NCBI GenBank assembly: GCA_947458895.1
Contig: CANHBY010000120.1
Location: forward strand, 1-5,673
Source of the DNA: Burkholderiales bacterium
GTDB lineage: Bacteria > Pseudomonadota > Gammaproteobacteria > Burkholderiales > Burkholderiaceae_C
Direction of reading: 5' to 3'
DNA length: 5,673 nucleotides
The position numbers and the translations under genes are program-made. The stretch's first letter is position 1. Each line of letters opens with the position of its first letter. Positions 1 to 5,673 of this stretch are shown piece after piece. The notes below the pieces were generated by a model. It did no database searches. It was not told the DNA's origin and saw nothing but the letters and a program-made list of their open reading frames with translations.

Positions 1-1
1 A

Positions 2-1690
2 ACAGAGTTGCAGCTCACAGGCGTTGCCAGGGTTTTGGTCAATGCTGGCAAGCTAGATTCCAAATCTGCTCAAACACTTGTCAAGGCGGCACAGGACAAA
101 AAAGTTAGCGTTGTCTCACTCGTCATCAGCAAGGGCGTCATCACCGCCTCAGATTTAGCGTCTACCCTGTCCACTTCGCTGGCGCTCCCGATGCTCGATT
201 TGGCTGCAATTGATGTGCAGCGCCTACCCCAAGACATCATTGACGCCAAACTCACCAGCCAGTACCGGATCGTGGTGTTGGGCAAGCGGGGGAACCGTCT
301 CTCGATTGGCGGCGCAGACCCAACCGATCATGAGGCGCTTGAGCGCATTAAGTTCGCGAGCCAATTATCACCAGAGTGGGTGGTCGTTGAGCATGACAAG
401 CTGAGCCAGCTTATCGATAAATCCAATGCTGCCAGCGATGAATCGCTAGAGTCGGTCATCGGCGGAGATTTTGATTTCGAAAACCTTGAGGGGGGTGCTT
501 CGGAGGACGTCGTTGATGAGACGGTCGAAGATGCCCCAGTTGTTCGGTTCATACAAAAAATGCTGGCGGATGCGATCAACTTGGGTGCGTCTGATCTGCA
601 CTTCGAGCCCTATGAGTCGACCTATCGTGTGAGGTTCCGAATTGACGGTCAACTGAGGGACATCAGTCAGCCACCGGTTTCGATCAAGGGGGTTCTCGCC
701 TCCCGCATCAAGGTGATCTCCCGCATGGACATCTCCGAAAAGCGGGTACCTCAAGATGGGCGGATGAAGCTCAAGTTCGGCTCTAAGTCGATCGACTTCC
801 GTGTAAGTACGCTGCCCACGCTTTTTGGCGAAAAAATCGTGATCCGGATTCTTGACTCCTCTAGCGCCAAAGTGGGGATCGACGTACTGGGCTACGAAAA
901 AGAGGAAAAAGACCGGCTTTTGGACTGCATCAGTCGCCCCTACGGGATGGTGCTCGTGACAGGCCCGACAGGATCTGGCAAAACGGTGTCTCTTTACACT
1001 TGTTTGAATATTTTGAATCAGCCAGGAGTGAATATCTCCACGGTGGAGGACCCCGCAGAAATCAATTTACCTGGCATCAATCAGGTCAATGTGAATGAAA
1101 AAGCAGGGCTGTCGTTTTCTGTGGCTTTAAAGTCATTTCTTCGCCAAGATCCTGACGTCATCATGGTGGGCGAAATTCGCGATTTAGAGACAGCCGATAT
1201 TGCGATGAAGGCAGCCCAGACCGGGCACTTGGTGCTGTCCACCCTGCATACAAATGATGCACCAGCCACCGTGACCCGCCTGCTCAACATGGGTATGGCA
1301 CCCTTCAACGTCGCGGCCAGTATCCTGCTGATCACCGCCCAACGGTTGGCGCGCAAGCTTTGTGAAACTTGTAAAGTGCCCGCTGACTACCCACGAGCCG
1401 CTCTGTTACAAGCGGGCTTCACAGAAGCAGACCTGTCGGGGAACTGGCGGCCTTATCGTGCAGTAGGTTGCTCGGCATGCACCGACGGATACAAGGGCCG
1501 GGTCGGCATCTATCAGGTGATGCCCATCACAGAAAGCATTCAACAAATCATTCTCAAGCAGGGAACGTCGATGGACATCGCTCAAGAGGCTCAGCGCAAC
1601 GGGGTCAGGAATCTTCGCCAGTCCGGGCTATTGAAAGTCATTCTCGGCTCAACCACCCTAGAAGAGGTGATTTCGGTCACAAACGTATAG
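2..1690 (+). CDS. pilB: Type IV pilus extension ATPase PilB (5' end outside window)
   Basis: Cytoplasmic hexameric ATPase of the GspE/PilB secretion-ATPase family, which powers pilin polymerisation at the inner-membrane platform. Numbering is from the TTG codon at position 8. An N-terminal MshEN/T2SSE_N-like region (about 1-140) precedes the core. The core has Walker A GPTGSGKT (319-326), the Asp box STVEDPAE (344-351), Walker B DPDVIMVGEIRD (381-392, Glu389) and the His box TGHLVLSTLHTND (405-417). Two CxxC pairs (C452/C455 and C488/C491) form the tetracysteine zinc site typical of PilB and GspE and absent from PilT-type retraction ATPases. The frame stays open to the left edge (Thr-Glu before the TTG), and PilB proteins usually have about 570-580 residues. 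The TTG is therefore probably internal, and some 10-20 residues are missing. The gene ends in TAG and is followed by pilC and pilD. The assignment is firm; only the true start is unknown. Confidence 0.96.
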   Translation, partial: TELQLTGVARVLVNAGKLDSKSAQTLVKAAQDKKVSVVSLVISKGVITASDLASTLSTSLALPMLDLAAIDVQRLPQDIIDAKLTSQYRIVVLGKRGNRLSIGGADPTDHEALERIKFASQLSPEWVVVEHDKLSQLIDKSNAASDESLESVIGGDFDFENLEGGASEDVVDETVEDAPVVRFIQKMLADAINLGASDLHFEPYESTYRVRFRIDGQLRDISQPPVSIKGVLASRIKVISRMDISEKRVPQDGRMKLKFGSKSIDFRVSTLPTLFGEKIVIRILDSSSAKVGIDVLGYEKEEKDRLLDCISRPYGMVLVTGPTGSGKTVSLYTCLNILNQPGVNISTVEDPAEINLPGINQVNVNEKAGLSFSVALKSFLRQDPDVIMVGEIRDLETADIAMKAAQTGHLVLSTLHTNDAPATVTRLLNMGMAPFNVAASILLITAQRLARKLCETCKVPADYPRAALLQAGFTEADLSGNWRPYRAVGCSACTDGYKGRVGIYQVMPITESIQQIILKQGTSMDIAQEAQRNGVRNLRQSGLLKVILGSTTLEEVISVTNV

Positions 1691-1739
1691 CGTTATAAAG
1701 CAAATTATCTTTTTGTCTCACCGCGCTGAGATTGATACC

Positions 1740-1744
1740 GGAGA
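1740..1744 (+). promoter_or_regulatory. Ribosome binding site deciding the pilC start
   Basis: GGAGA ends four bases before ATG 1749. The spacing is a little short, but the site supports this ATG over the in-frame TTG at 1713, which has no purine-rich stretch in front of it. Confidence 0.6.
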
Positions 1745-1748
1745 CACC

Positions 1749-2975
1749 ATGGCGACAGCAGCAACGACACCGAACAAAGCCATCAAAGAACTTTTGTTCG
1801 AGTGGGAAGGTAAGAACAAGACTGGCAAGATTATGCGAGGCGAGATGCGCGCCGGTGGTGAGGCTGTCGTGAGCGCCAGTCTGCGCCGCCAGGGCATCAT
1901 GGTGACGAAGGTCAAGAAGCGCCGATTGTCCGGCGGTAAGGCAGTGCAGCCAAAAGACATCTGCATTTTCACACGTCAACTTGCCACCATGATGCGAGCA
2001 GGCGTGCCACTCATCCAGGCATTTGACATCGTAGGGCGAAGCAGCACCAATCCCCGCTTAACCAAACTGCTCAATGACATTCGGTCTGATGTCGAAAGCG
2101 GAAACAGTTTGTCCGTCGCTTTCAGAAAACACCCCCTGCATTTCAATGCCCTTTACTGCAACCTCGTAGAAGCTGGTGAGACCGGCGGCATTTTGGAAGC
2201 CCTGCTCGAACGGCTGGCCATCTACCAAGAAAAAACGCTGGCGATCAAAAGCAAGATCAAGTCTGCCCTTCTTTACCCAGTGGCTGTGGTTGTAGTGGCC
2301 TTCATCGTTCTGGCAGTGATCATGATTTTTGTGATCCCGGCCTTCAAAAGTGTGTTCGAGGGCTTTGGGGCAACCCTCCCGGCACCCACAATGCTCGTGA
2401 TGGCAATTTCTGAATTTTTCGTGAAGTGGTGGTGGGCCATTATCGGTGGCGTAGGGGGTGGGATCTACTACTTCTTACAGACGTGGAAACGCTCCGTACC
2501 CATGCAGCGCGTGATGGACAGGTTTCTGATCAAAGTACCCGCATTCGGCCCGCTGCTTTATAAATCGGCCGTCGCTCGCTGGACTCGAACCCTGGCAACC
2601 ATGTTTGCCGCTGGCGTGCCACTCGTCGAAGCCCTGGATTCCGTGGGCGGCGCGGCTGGCAATGCCATATTCCTGGATGCTACCCAGCAAATTCAGAAGG
2701 ATGTATCCGCAGGTACATCCCTGACGACTGCCATGGACTCAACCGGCATTTTCCCGACCATGGTGATTCAAATGTGCACGATCGGCGAAGAGTCTGGCTC
2801 GCTCGATCACATGTTGAGCAAATGTGCCGAGTTCTTCGAGGATGAGGTGGATGAAGCCGTCAAGGGCCTCTCCAGCTTGATGGAGCCCTTCATCATCGTT
2901 TTCCTGGGCACCTTGATCGGGGGCATCGTGGTTTCGATGTATCTGCCCCTCTTCAAAATCGGTCAAGTGGTCTGA
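1749..2975 (+). CDS. pilC: Type IV pilus inner-membrane platform protein PilC
   Basis: Polytopic inner-membrane protein of the GspF/PilC family. It forms the platform on which PilB acts to insert pilins into the growing fibre. The product from ATG 1749 has 408 residues, the usual PilC length. A soluble N-terminal part begins with the PilC-like segment FEWEGKNKTGKIMRGEM (17-33). Two T2SSF repeats follow, at about 71-195 and 274-397. Each carries a recognisable repeat signature: TRQLATMMRAGVPLIQA (75-91) and TRTLATMFAAGVPLVEA (279-295), then EAGETGG (141-147) and IGEESGS (345-351). Hydrophobic segments lie at about 175-198, 222-243 and 379-400. The reading frame extends up to a TTG at 1713, but ATG 1749 has a GGAGA ribosome site just upstream and gives the family's normal N-terminus. 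The gene lies 58 nt after pilB and 7 nt before pilD, consistent with a pilBCD operon. Confidence 0.95.
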   Translation: MATAATTPNKAIKELLFEWEGKNKTGKIMRGEMRAGGEAVVSASLRRQGIMVTKVKKRRLSGGKAVQPKDICIFTRQLATMMRAGVPLIQAFDIVGRSSTNPRLTKLLNDIRSDVESGNSLSVAFRKHPLHFNALYCNLVEAGETGGILEALLERLAIYQEKTLAIKSKIKSALLYPVAVVVVAFIVLAVIMIFVIPAFKSVFEGFGATLPAPTMLVMAISEFFVKWWWAIIGGVGGGIYYFLQTWKRSVPMQRVMDRFLIKVPAFGPLLYKSAVARWTRTLATMFAAGVPLVEALDSVGGAAGNAIFLDATQQIQKDVSAGTSLTTAMDSTGIFPTMVIQMCTIGEESGSLDHMLSKCAEFFEDEVDEAVKGLSSLMEPFIIVFLGTLIGGIVVSMYLPLFKIGQVV

Positions 2976-2982
2976 CGATCCG

Positions 2983-3843
2983 GTGGATATCAACCTGCCG
3001 CTGGATGTACTTTTGTCGCCTGGGTTACTGGCTATTTTGGGCCTGTGCATCGGGAGTTTCCTCAATGTCGTGATTCACCGCACTCCGCTCATGCTCGAGA
3101 AGCAGTGGCGCGAGGAAGCCGCTGATGTGCTCGGCATCTCGGTGGAGGGGCCGGTGGCCCCATTGAGTTTGTCAACGCCGCGTTCGCGTTGCCCCTCGTG
3201 TGGACACCAAATCAGGTGGTTCGAGAATCTTCCAGTGCTGAGTTATGTGCTGCTGGGTGGTCGCTGTTCGGCTTGCAAGACGCCGATCTCCCTGAGGTAT
3301 CCGTTCATTGAGATCTTCACTGCCTTGGTGTTCGGCCTGATCGGCTGGCGAATGGGCCCACAGCCTGCGGCGCTGCTCTGGTGTGGCTTTGTGACGGTAC
3401 TGATTGGGCTGGCGGGCATCGATTGGGACACCACGTGGCTGCCCGACCATCTCACCCTGCCGCTGGTTTGGGCTGGCGTGGTGGCATCAGCGCTTGGGTG
3501 GACAGTCCCTTTGCAGCATTCTGTTTGGGGGGCTGTGGCCGGGTACATGTCACTGTGGTCAGTTTATTGGGCCTTTAAACTTCTGACCGGCAAAGAGGGT
3601 ATGGGATACGGTGACTTCAAGCTCCTGGGCGCCCTGGGGGCCTGGTTGGGTGTTTACATGGTTTTGCCCGTGGTCATGCTGGCATCCCTGATCGGTGCTC
3701 TGGTGGGTATCAGCATGAAGCTTAAAGGCTCGCTGAGAGAGGGGCTGTATGTCCCCTTCGGACCATTTTTAGCCGGCGCGGGCCTTGTCGTGATGCTCCT
3801 GGGGTCCCCCATCGTTCTGAACTGGATGGGCTGGGCCGCATGA
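2983..3843 (+). CDS. pilD: Prepilin leader peptidase / N-methyltransferase PilD
   Basis: Inner-membrane aspartic protease of the GxGD type (A24 family). It cleaves the leader of type IV prepilins and related pseudopilins, then N-methylates the new first residue. The 286-residue product has the family layout. GSFLNVVIHR (24-33) opens the N-terminal domain. Two zinc-binding pairs, C70/C73 and C95/C98, lie in a cytoplasmic loop and mark the bifunctional form. Catalytic Asp147 is in GIDWDT, and Asp211 is in GYGDFKLLGALGAWLG. Several hydrophobic segments span about 108-285. The start is GTG at 2983, seven bases after the pilC stop, with no convincing ribosome site, so coupling to pilC translation is likely (inference). 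No other plausible start keeps the full N-terminus. The stop overlaps the coaE start by four bases. Confidence 0.95.
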   Translation: MDINLPLDVLLSPGLLAILGLCIGSFLNVVIHRTPLMLEKQWREEAADVLGISVEGPVAPLSLSTPRSRCPSCGHQIRWFENLPVLSYVLLGGRCSACKTPISLRYPFIEIFTALVFGLIGWRMGPQPAALLWCGFVTVLIGLAGIDWDTTWLPDHLTLPLVWAGVVASALGWTVPLQHSVWGAVAGYMSLWSVYWAFKLLTGKEGMGYGDFKLLGALGAWLGVYMVLPVVMLASLIGALVGISMKLKGSLREGLYVPFGPFLAGAGLVVMLLGSPIVLNWMGWAA

Positions 3844-4484
3844 GAGCACTGAGGGCCGGCCTCACGGGCGGGATCGGCAGCGGCAAAAGTACACTCGCGA
3901 AGTACATGGCTCAGCGAGGTGTGGCGTTGATCGACACCGACGCCATTAGTCGCATGCTCACGGCACCCGGCGGTCTGGCCATCGAGCCTGTGCGTGATCA
4001 ATTCGGCGATCGCTTCATTGATGCACAGGGTGGCCTTCATCGGGTTCACATGCGTGAGTTGGTCTTCGCTGATCCGCTGGCGCGCCAGGCGCTGGAGGCA
4101 CTCCTTCACCCTTTGATCGACGCCGAGGCCGAATCGCAGGCGCTTGCCAGCCAAGCCGCAGTTCAAGTTTTCGATATTCCCCTGCTGGTTGAAACAGGCC
4201 GTTGGCGGCAAAAACTGCACCGCGTGATCGTGGTGGACTGTGATGAAGCGACTCAAATCCAAAGGGTGTCGCAAAGGCCTGGCTGGTCAAGCACCATGGC
4301 GCAGCAAGTGGTTCGCCAACAGGCCTGCCGAGACAACAGGCGCGTATGCGCGGATATCCTGATCACCAATCAAGATATCGACTTTCATGGCCTCTCAACG
4401 CTAGCAGACGCTGCAGTGCAGCAATTACGAGACTGGGCCTGTGGAACAATCAGCGTTACAGGTTTCTGTTCTTCAACCGCCTGA
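3840..4484 (+). CDS. coaE: Dephospho-CoA kinase CoaE
   Basis: Cytoplasmic P-loop kinase for the last step of coenzyme A synthesis: ATP-dependent phosphorylation of the 3'-hydroxyl of the dephospho-CoA ribose. The 214-residue product begins with GLTGGIGSGKST (7-18), the Walker A loop. Next come the DTDAISR acid-pair motif (D32, D34), the LHPLI segment (89-93) and FDIPLLVETG (111-120), all typical of CoaE. RVIVVDCDEATQIQRVSQR (128-146) leads into the lid, and RDNRRVCADILITN (164-177) is the usual C-terminal signature. The length is slightly above the usual 200-210. The extra residues are a weakly conserved tail ending GFCSSTA. The ATG overlaps the pilD stop (ATGA), implying translational coupling. 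Linkage to pilD and zapD is a known proteobacterial arrangement. Confidence 0.95.
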   Translation: MRALRAGLTGGIGSGKSTLAKYMAQRGVALIDTDAISRMLTAPGGLAIEPVRDQFGDRFIDAQGGLHRVHMRELVFADPLARQALEALLHPLIDAEAESQALASQAAVQVFDIPLLVETGRWRQKLHRVIVVDCDEATQIQRVSQRPGWSSTMAQQVVRQQACRDNRRVCADILITNQDIDFHGLSTLADAAVQQLRDWACGTISVTGFCSSTA

Positions 4485-4491
4485 TCGCTTC

Positions 4492-4496
4492 AAGGA
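4492..4496 (+). promoter_or_regulatory. Ribosome binding site deciding the zapD start
   Basis: AAGGA lies inside the 20-nt coaE-zapD gap (its C continues to AAGGAC) and sits eight bases before TTG 4505, an ideal spacing. It is the main evidence that zapD starts at this TTG. The frame remains open far upstream, where a possible ATG (4346) lies inside coaE. Confidence 0.75.
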
Positions 4497-4504
4497 CACT
4501 CAGC

Positions 4505-5260
4505 TTGGTTCTCTACGAATACCCATTTAACGAGGGCATCCGCACGATGTTGCGGCTGGAGCATTTGTTTGATCGGCTGGGCCAGTTAATGGCCCGGGAT
4601 GCAGTGGTCGATCACCACTTTGCGCTGGCAACGATTTTTGAAATCATGGATGTCGCTTCGAGAGCAGACCTGAAATCCGATCTGCTCCAGGAGCTTGACC
4701 GCAAGAAGAACGAGCTCAACAGCTACCGGGGAAACCCCTCGATCTCAGAAGGGTCCCTGGACGGCTTCATCAGCAAAATTGAATCCGTCTACAAGGGCCT
4801 CAATGAGTTGCAGGGCAAAGCAGGTCAATCGCTCACTTCGAACGAGTGGCTGATGAGCATCCGCAGCCGCATCAGTATCCCAGGCGGAACCTGCGAGTTC
4901 GATCTTCCCTCTTATTTCGCATGGCAGCAGTTTGATCCGTCGCGACGCAAGACCGATTTGTTGAAATGGGCGCAACCTTTGATGCCTTTAGCCGAGGCCC
5001 TCAACCTGTTGCTCGGCATGCTCCGAGATGCAGGGGTGCCAAACAAGGTGGCGGCAACCGCGGGGCTTTATCAACAAAGTCTGCCAGCCGGCCGCAGTTA
5101 TCACCTGATGCGCGTTCGCCTGATTGATAACGACCATCTGGTGCCTGAGATCAGTGGCCATCGTTTGATGGTCATGGTCAGGCTGATGCAACAAGATGAG
5201 AATGGGCATCTCAGCTCCTGTGGCAGCGATGAGAATTTTGAGCTCACCCTCTGCAACTAA
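4505..5260 (+). CDS. zapD: Cell division protein ZapD (YacF/DUF1342 family), TTG start
   Basis: ZapD binds the C-terminal tail of FtsZ and bundles its protofilaments, stabilising the Z-ring at midcell. From TTG 4505 the product has 251 residues, close to the 247 of E. coli ZapD, and begins MVLYEYPFNEGIRTMLRLEH, which aligns with the E. coli opening (VLFEHPLNEKMRTWLRIE). The helical N-terminal part includes LLQELDRKKNEL (60-71), matching LLKELDRQQRKL. The most conserved block, RSRISIPGGTCEFDLPSY (120-137), and the later PEISGHR (214-220) match the family, as does the FELTLCN end. An in-frame ATG at 4346 would add 53 residues that overlap coaE in another frame and have no counterpart in the family, so I reject it. 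The gene is 20 nt after coaE and 9 nt before yacG, as in the E. coli coaE-zapD-yacG order. Family assignment is from remembered similarity and is strong. Confidence 0.93.
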   Translation: MVLYEYPFNEGIRTMLRLEHLFDRLGQLMARDAVVDHHFALATIFEIMDVASRADLKSDLLQELDRKKNELNSYRGNPSISEGSLDGFISKIESVYKGLNELQGKAGQSLTSNEWLMSIRSRISIPGGTCEFDLPSYFAWQQFDPSRRKTDLLKWAQPLMPLAEALNLLLGMLRDAGVPNKVAATAGLYQQSLPAGRSYHLMRVRLIDNDHLVPEISGHRLMVMVRLMQQDENGHLSSCGSDENFELTLCN

Positions 5261-5269
5261 GGTGCGCTG

Positions 5270-5467
5270 GTGATGCCAGAAGTGTCCTGCCCACGCTGCA
5301 AGGCCCTTTGCGCCTACGCCCCGAGCAACCCGTATCGCCCGTTTTGCAGTGAACGCTGCAAACATCTCGACTGGGGAGCCTGGGCGAATGAGGCCTATCG
5401 GCTTGAGGCATCTCCCCCTGACCCAGATGACGAGGCTGCCAAGCACGAACTTGGGGGCCTGAACTAG
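5270..5467 (+). CDS. yacG: DNA gyrase inhibitor YacG, small zinc-binding protein
   Basis: Small zinc protein; the E. coli homologue binds GyrB and blocks DNA binding by gyrase. The product has 65 residues from GTG 5270, or 64 from the adjacent ATG 5273. It contains the family's zinc site C7-P-R-C10 and C26-S-E-R-C30, separated by YAPSNPYRPFCSERCK, which parallels FRPFCSKRCQ of E. coli YacG. It continues with the typical HLDWGAWANEAYRL stretch and an acidic tail. TAAGG at the zapD stop can serve as ribosome site, with seven bases to GTG or ten to ATG, so the two starts cannot be told apart from this sequence. It is the last recognisable gene of the run, and its stop lies 35 nt before the palindromic element. 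Confidence 0.92.
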   Translation: MMPEVSCPRCKALCAYAPSNPYRPFCSERCKHLDWGAWANEAYRLEASPPDPDDEAAKHELGGLN

Positions 5468-5502
5468 GGAGCTTTACTTGGACGTCTCCAGGAAAGAGGT
5501 TT

Positions 5503-5673
5503 CCTAGCAGCCTGTCGGACTTGCGGCGTCGAAAGCGAAAATCAGCCCCAGCGAGGCCAGTTTTTGCCGGGTTTGCAGGCCCATAGCTCAGCTATGGGCC
5601 AAAAAGACGGTGAAAAATGGGGCGCTGCGGCTGATTTGCAGCCGACGACTCCCAAGTCCGACAGGCTGCTAGG
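5503..5673. repeat. 171-bp imperfect palindrome with perfect 21-bp terminal inverted repeats (MITE-like or REP-like)
   Basis: The left arm (5503-5523, beginning CCTAGCAGCCTGTCGG) is the exact reverse complement of the right arm (5653-5673, ending CCGACAGGCTGCTAGG). Symmetry continues inward. ATCAGCCCCAGCG (5541-5553) pairs with CGCTGCGGCTGAT (5623-5635) at 12 of 13 positions. T5 at 5561-5565 faces A5 at 5613-5617. The core 5578-5600 is an 11-bp perfect inverted repeat around one base. The whole segment could fold into one hairpin of about 85 bp with bulges. It has no ORF of note. Perfect termini plus diverged internal arms suggest a non-autonomous mobile element (MITE) or a large REP-type sequence. 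I do not know its family. The right arm ends on the last base of the window, so the element may extend further. Confidence 0.85.
5578..5600. repeat. Central hairpin of the palindromic element
   Basis: GGCCCATAGCT (5578-5588) and AGCTATGGGCC (5590-5600) are perfect inverted copies separated by C5589. As RNA this would form a stable stem with a small loop. It is followed by AAAAAG rather than a U-run on the + strand, so it does not read as a classic intrinsic terminator. It could still slow transcription leaving yacG. Confidence 0.8.

Noticed and set aside
1691..1748. AT-rich pilB-pilC gap with TATAAA at 1694-1699 resembling a -10 box
   Set aside because: No acceptable -35 element lies at the right distance upstream, and the genes are close enough to share a transcript. 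It is probably chance.
1713..1748. TTG at 1713 as an upstream start for pilC
   Set aside because: It lacks a ribosome site and adds 12 residues not typical of PilC. ATG 1749 has a nearby GGAGA.
3654..4274. A 206-codon open frame on the minus strand across pilD and coaE
   Set aside because: It lies wholly opposite two well-supported genes, shows no recognisable domain, and is explained as a codon-bias shadow.
4988..5446. A 152-codon open frame on the minus strand across zapD and yacG
   Set aside because: It is antisense to two conserved genes, has no family resemblance, and has no gap that would accommodate a separate gene.
5490..5505. Short hairpin AGGAAA-GAGG-TTTCCT after yacG as a possible terminator
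   Set aside because: The stem has only six mostly A-T pairs and no following T-run. It also runs into the left end of the palindromic element, so it is weak evidence for termination.
5503..5673. The palindrome as a plain intrinsic transcription terminator
   Set aside because: It is far longer than usual terminators, its core is followed by A residues rather than T on the + strand, and its ends are the best conserved part. These features fit a repeat element better.

Overview
The window is a compact stretch of chromosome with six genes, all on the + strand: pilB (5'-truncated), pilC, pilD, coaE, zapD and yacG. A long imperfect palindrome lies at the right edge. Gene content and order, and the protein sequences as I recall them, point to a betaproteobacterium, most likely order Burkholderiales and plausibly Comamonadaceae. 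The family level is inference from remembered protein similarity, not a search.

Layout: 2-1690 is pilB, the extension ATPase of the type IV pilus; its first codons lie left of the window. A 58-nt gap leads to pilC (1749-2975), the inner-membrane platform protein. Seven bases later comes pilD (2983-3843), the prepilin peptidase/N-methyltransferase. Its stop overlaps the start of coaE (3840-4484), dephospho-CoA kinase, in an ATGA junction. After 20 nt comes zapD (4505-5260), an FtsZ-ring-associated protein that most likely starts at TTG. Nine nt further on is yacG (5270-5467), a small zinc protein of the DNA gyrase inhibitor family. The last 206 bases contain no gene. They hold a 171-bp palindromic element (5503-5673) with perfect 21-bp terminal inverted repeats.

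The short gaps, the one overlap and the lack of any clear internal terminator suggest one transcription unit. The first three genes build and power the type IV pilus: PilD processes prepilins, PilC anchors assembly and PilB drives extension. The last three are housekeeping: coenzyme A synthesis, cell division and gyrase modulation. The same linkage is known in gammaproteobacteria. In E. coli the pilB and pilC homologues hofB and hofC lie near coaE-zapD-yacG. The arrangement is therefore ancient and conserved, not new.

I see no novel biological system among the genes. The one item that standard gene annotation would miss is the palindromic, MITE-like or REP-like element after yacG.
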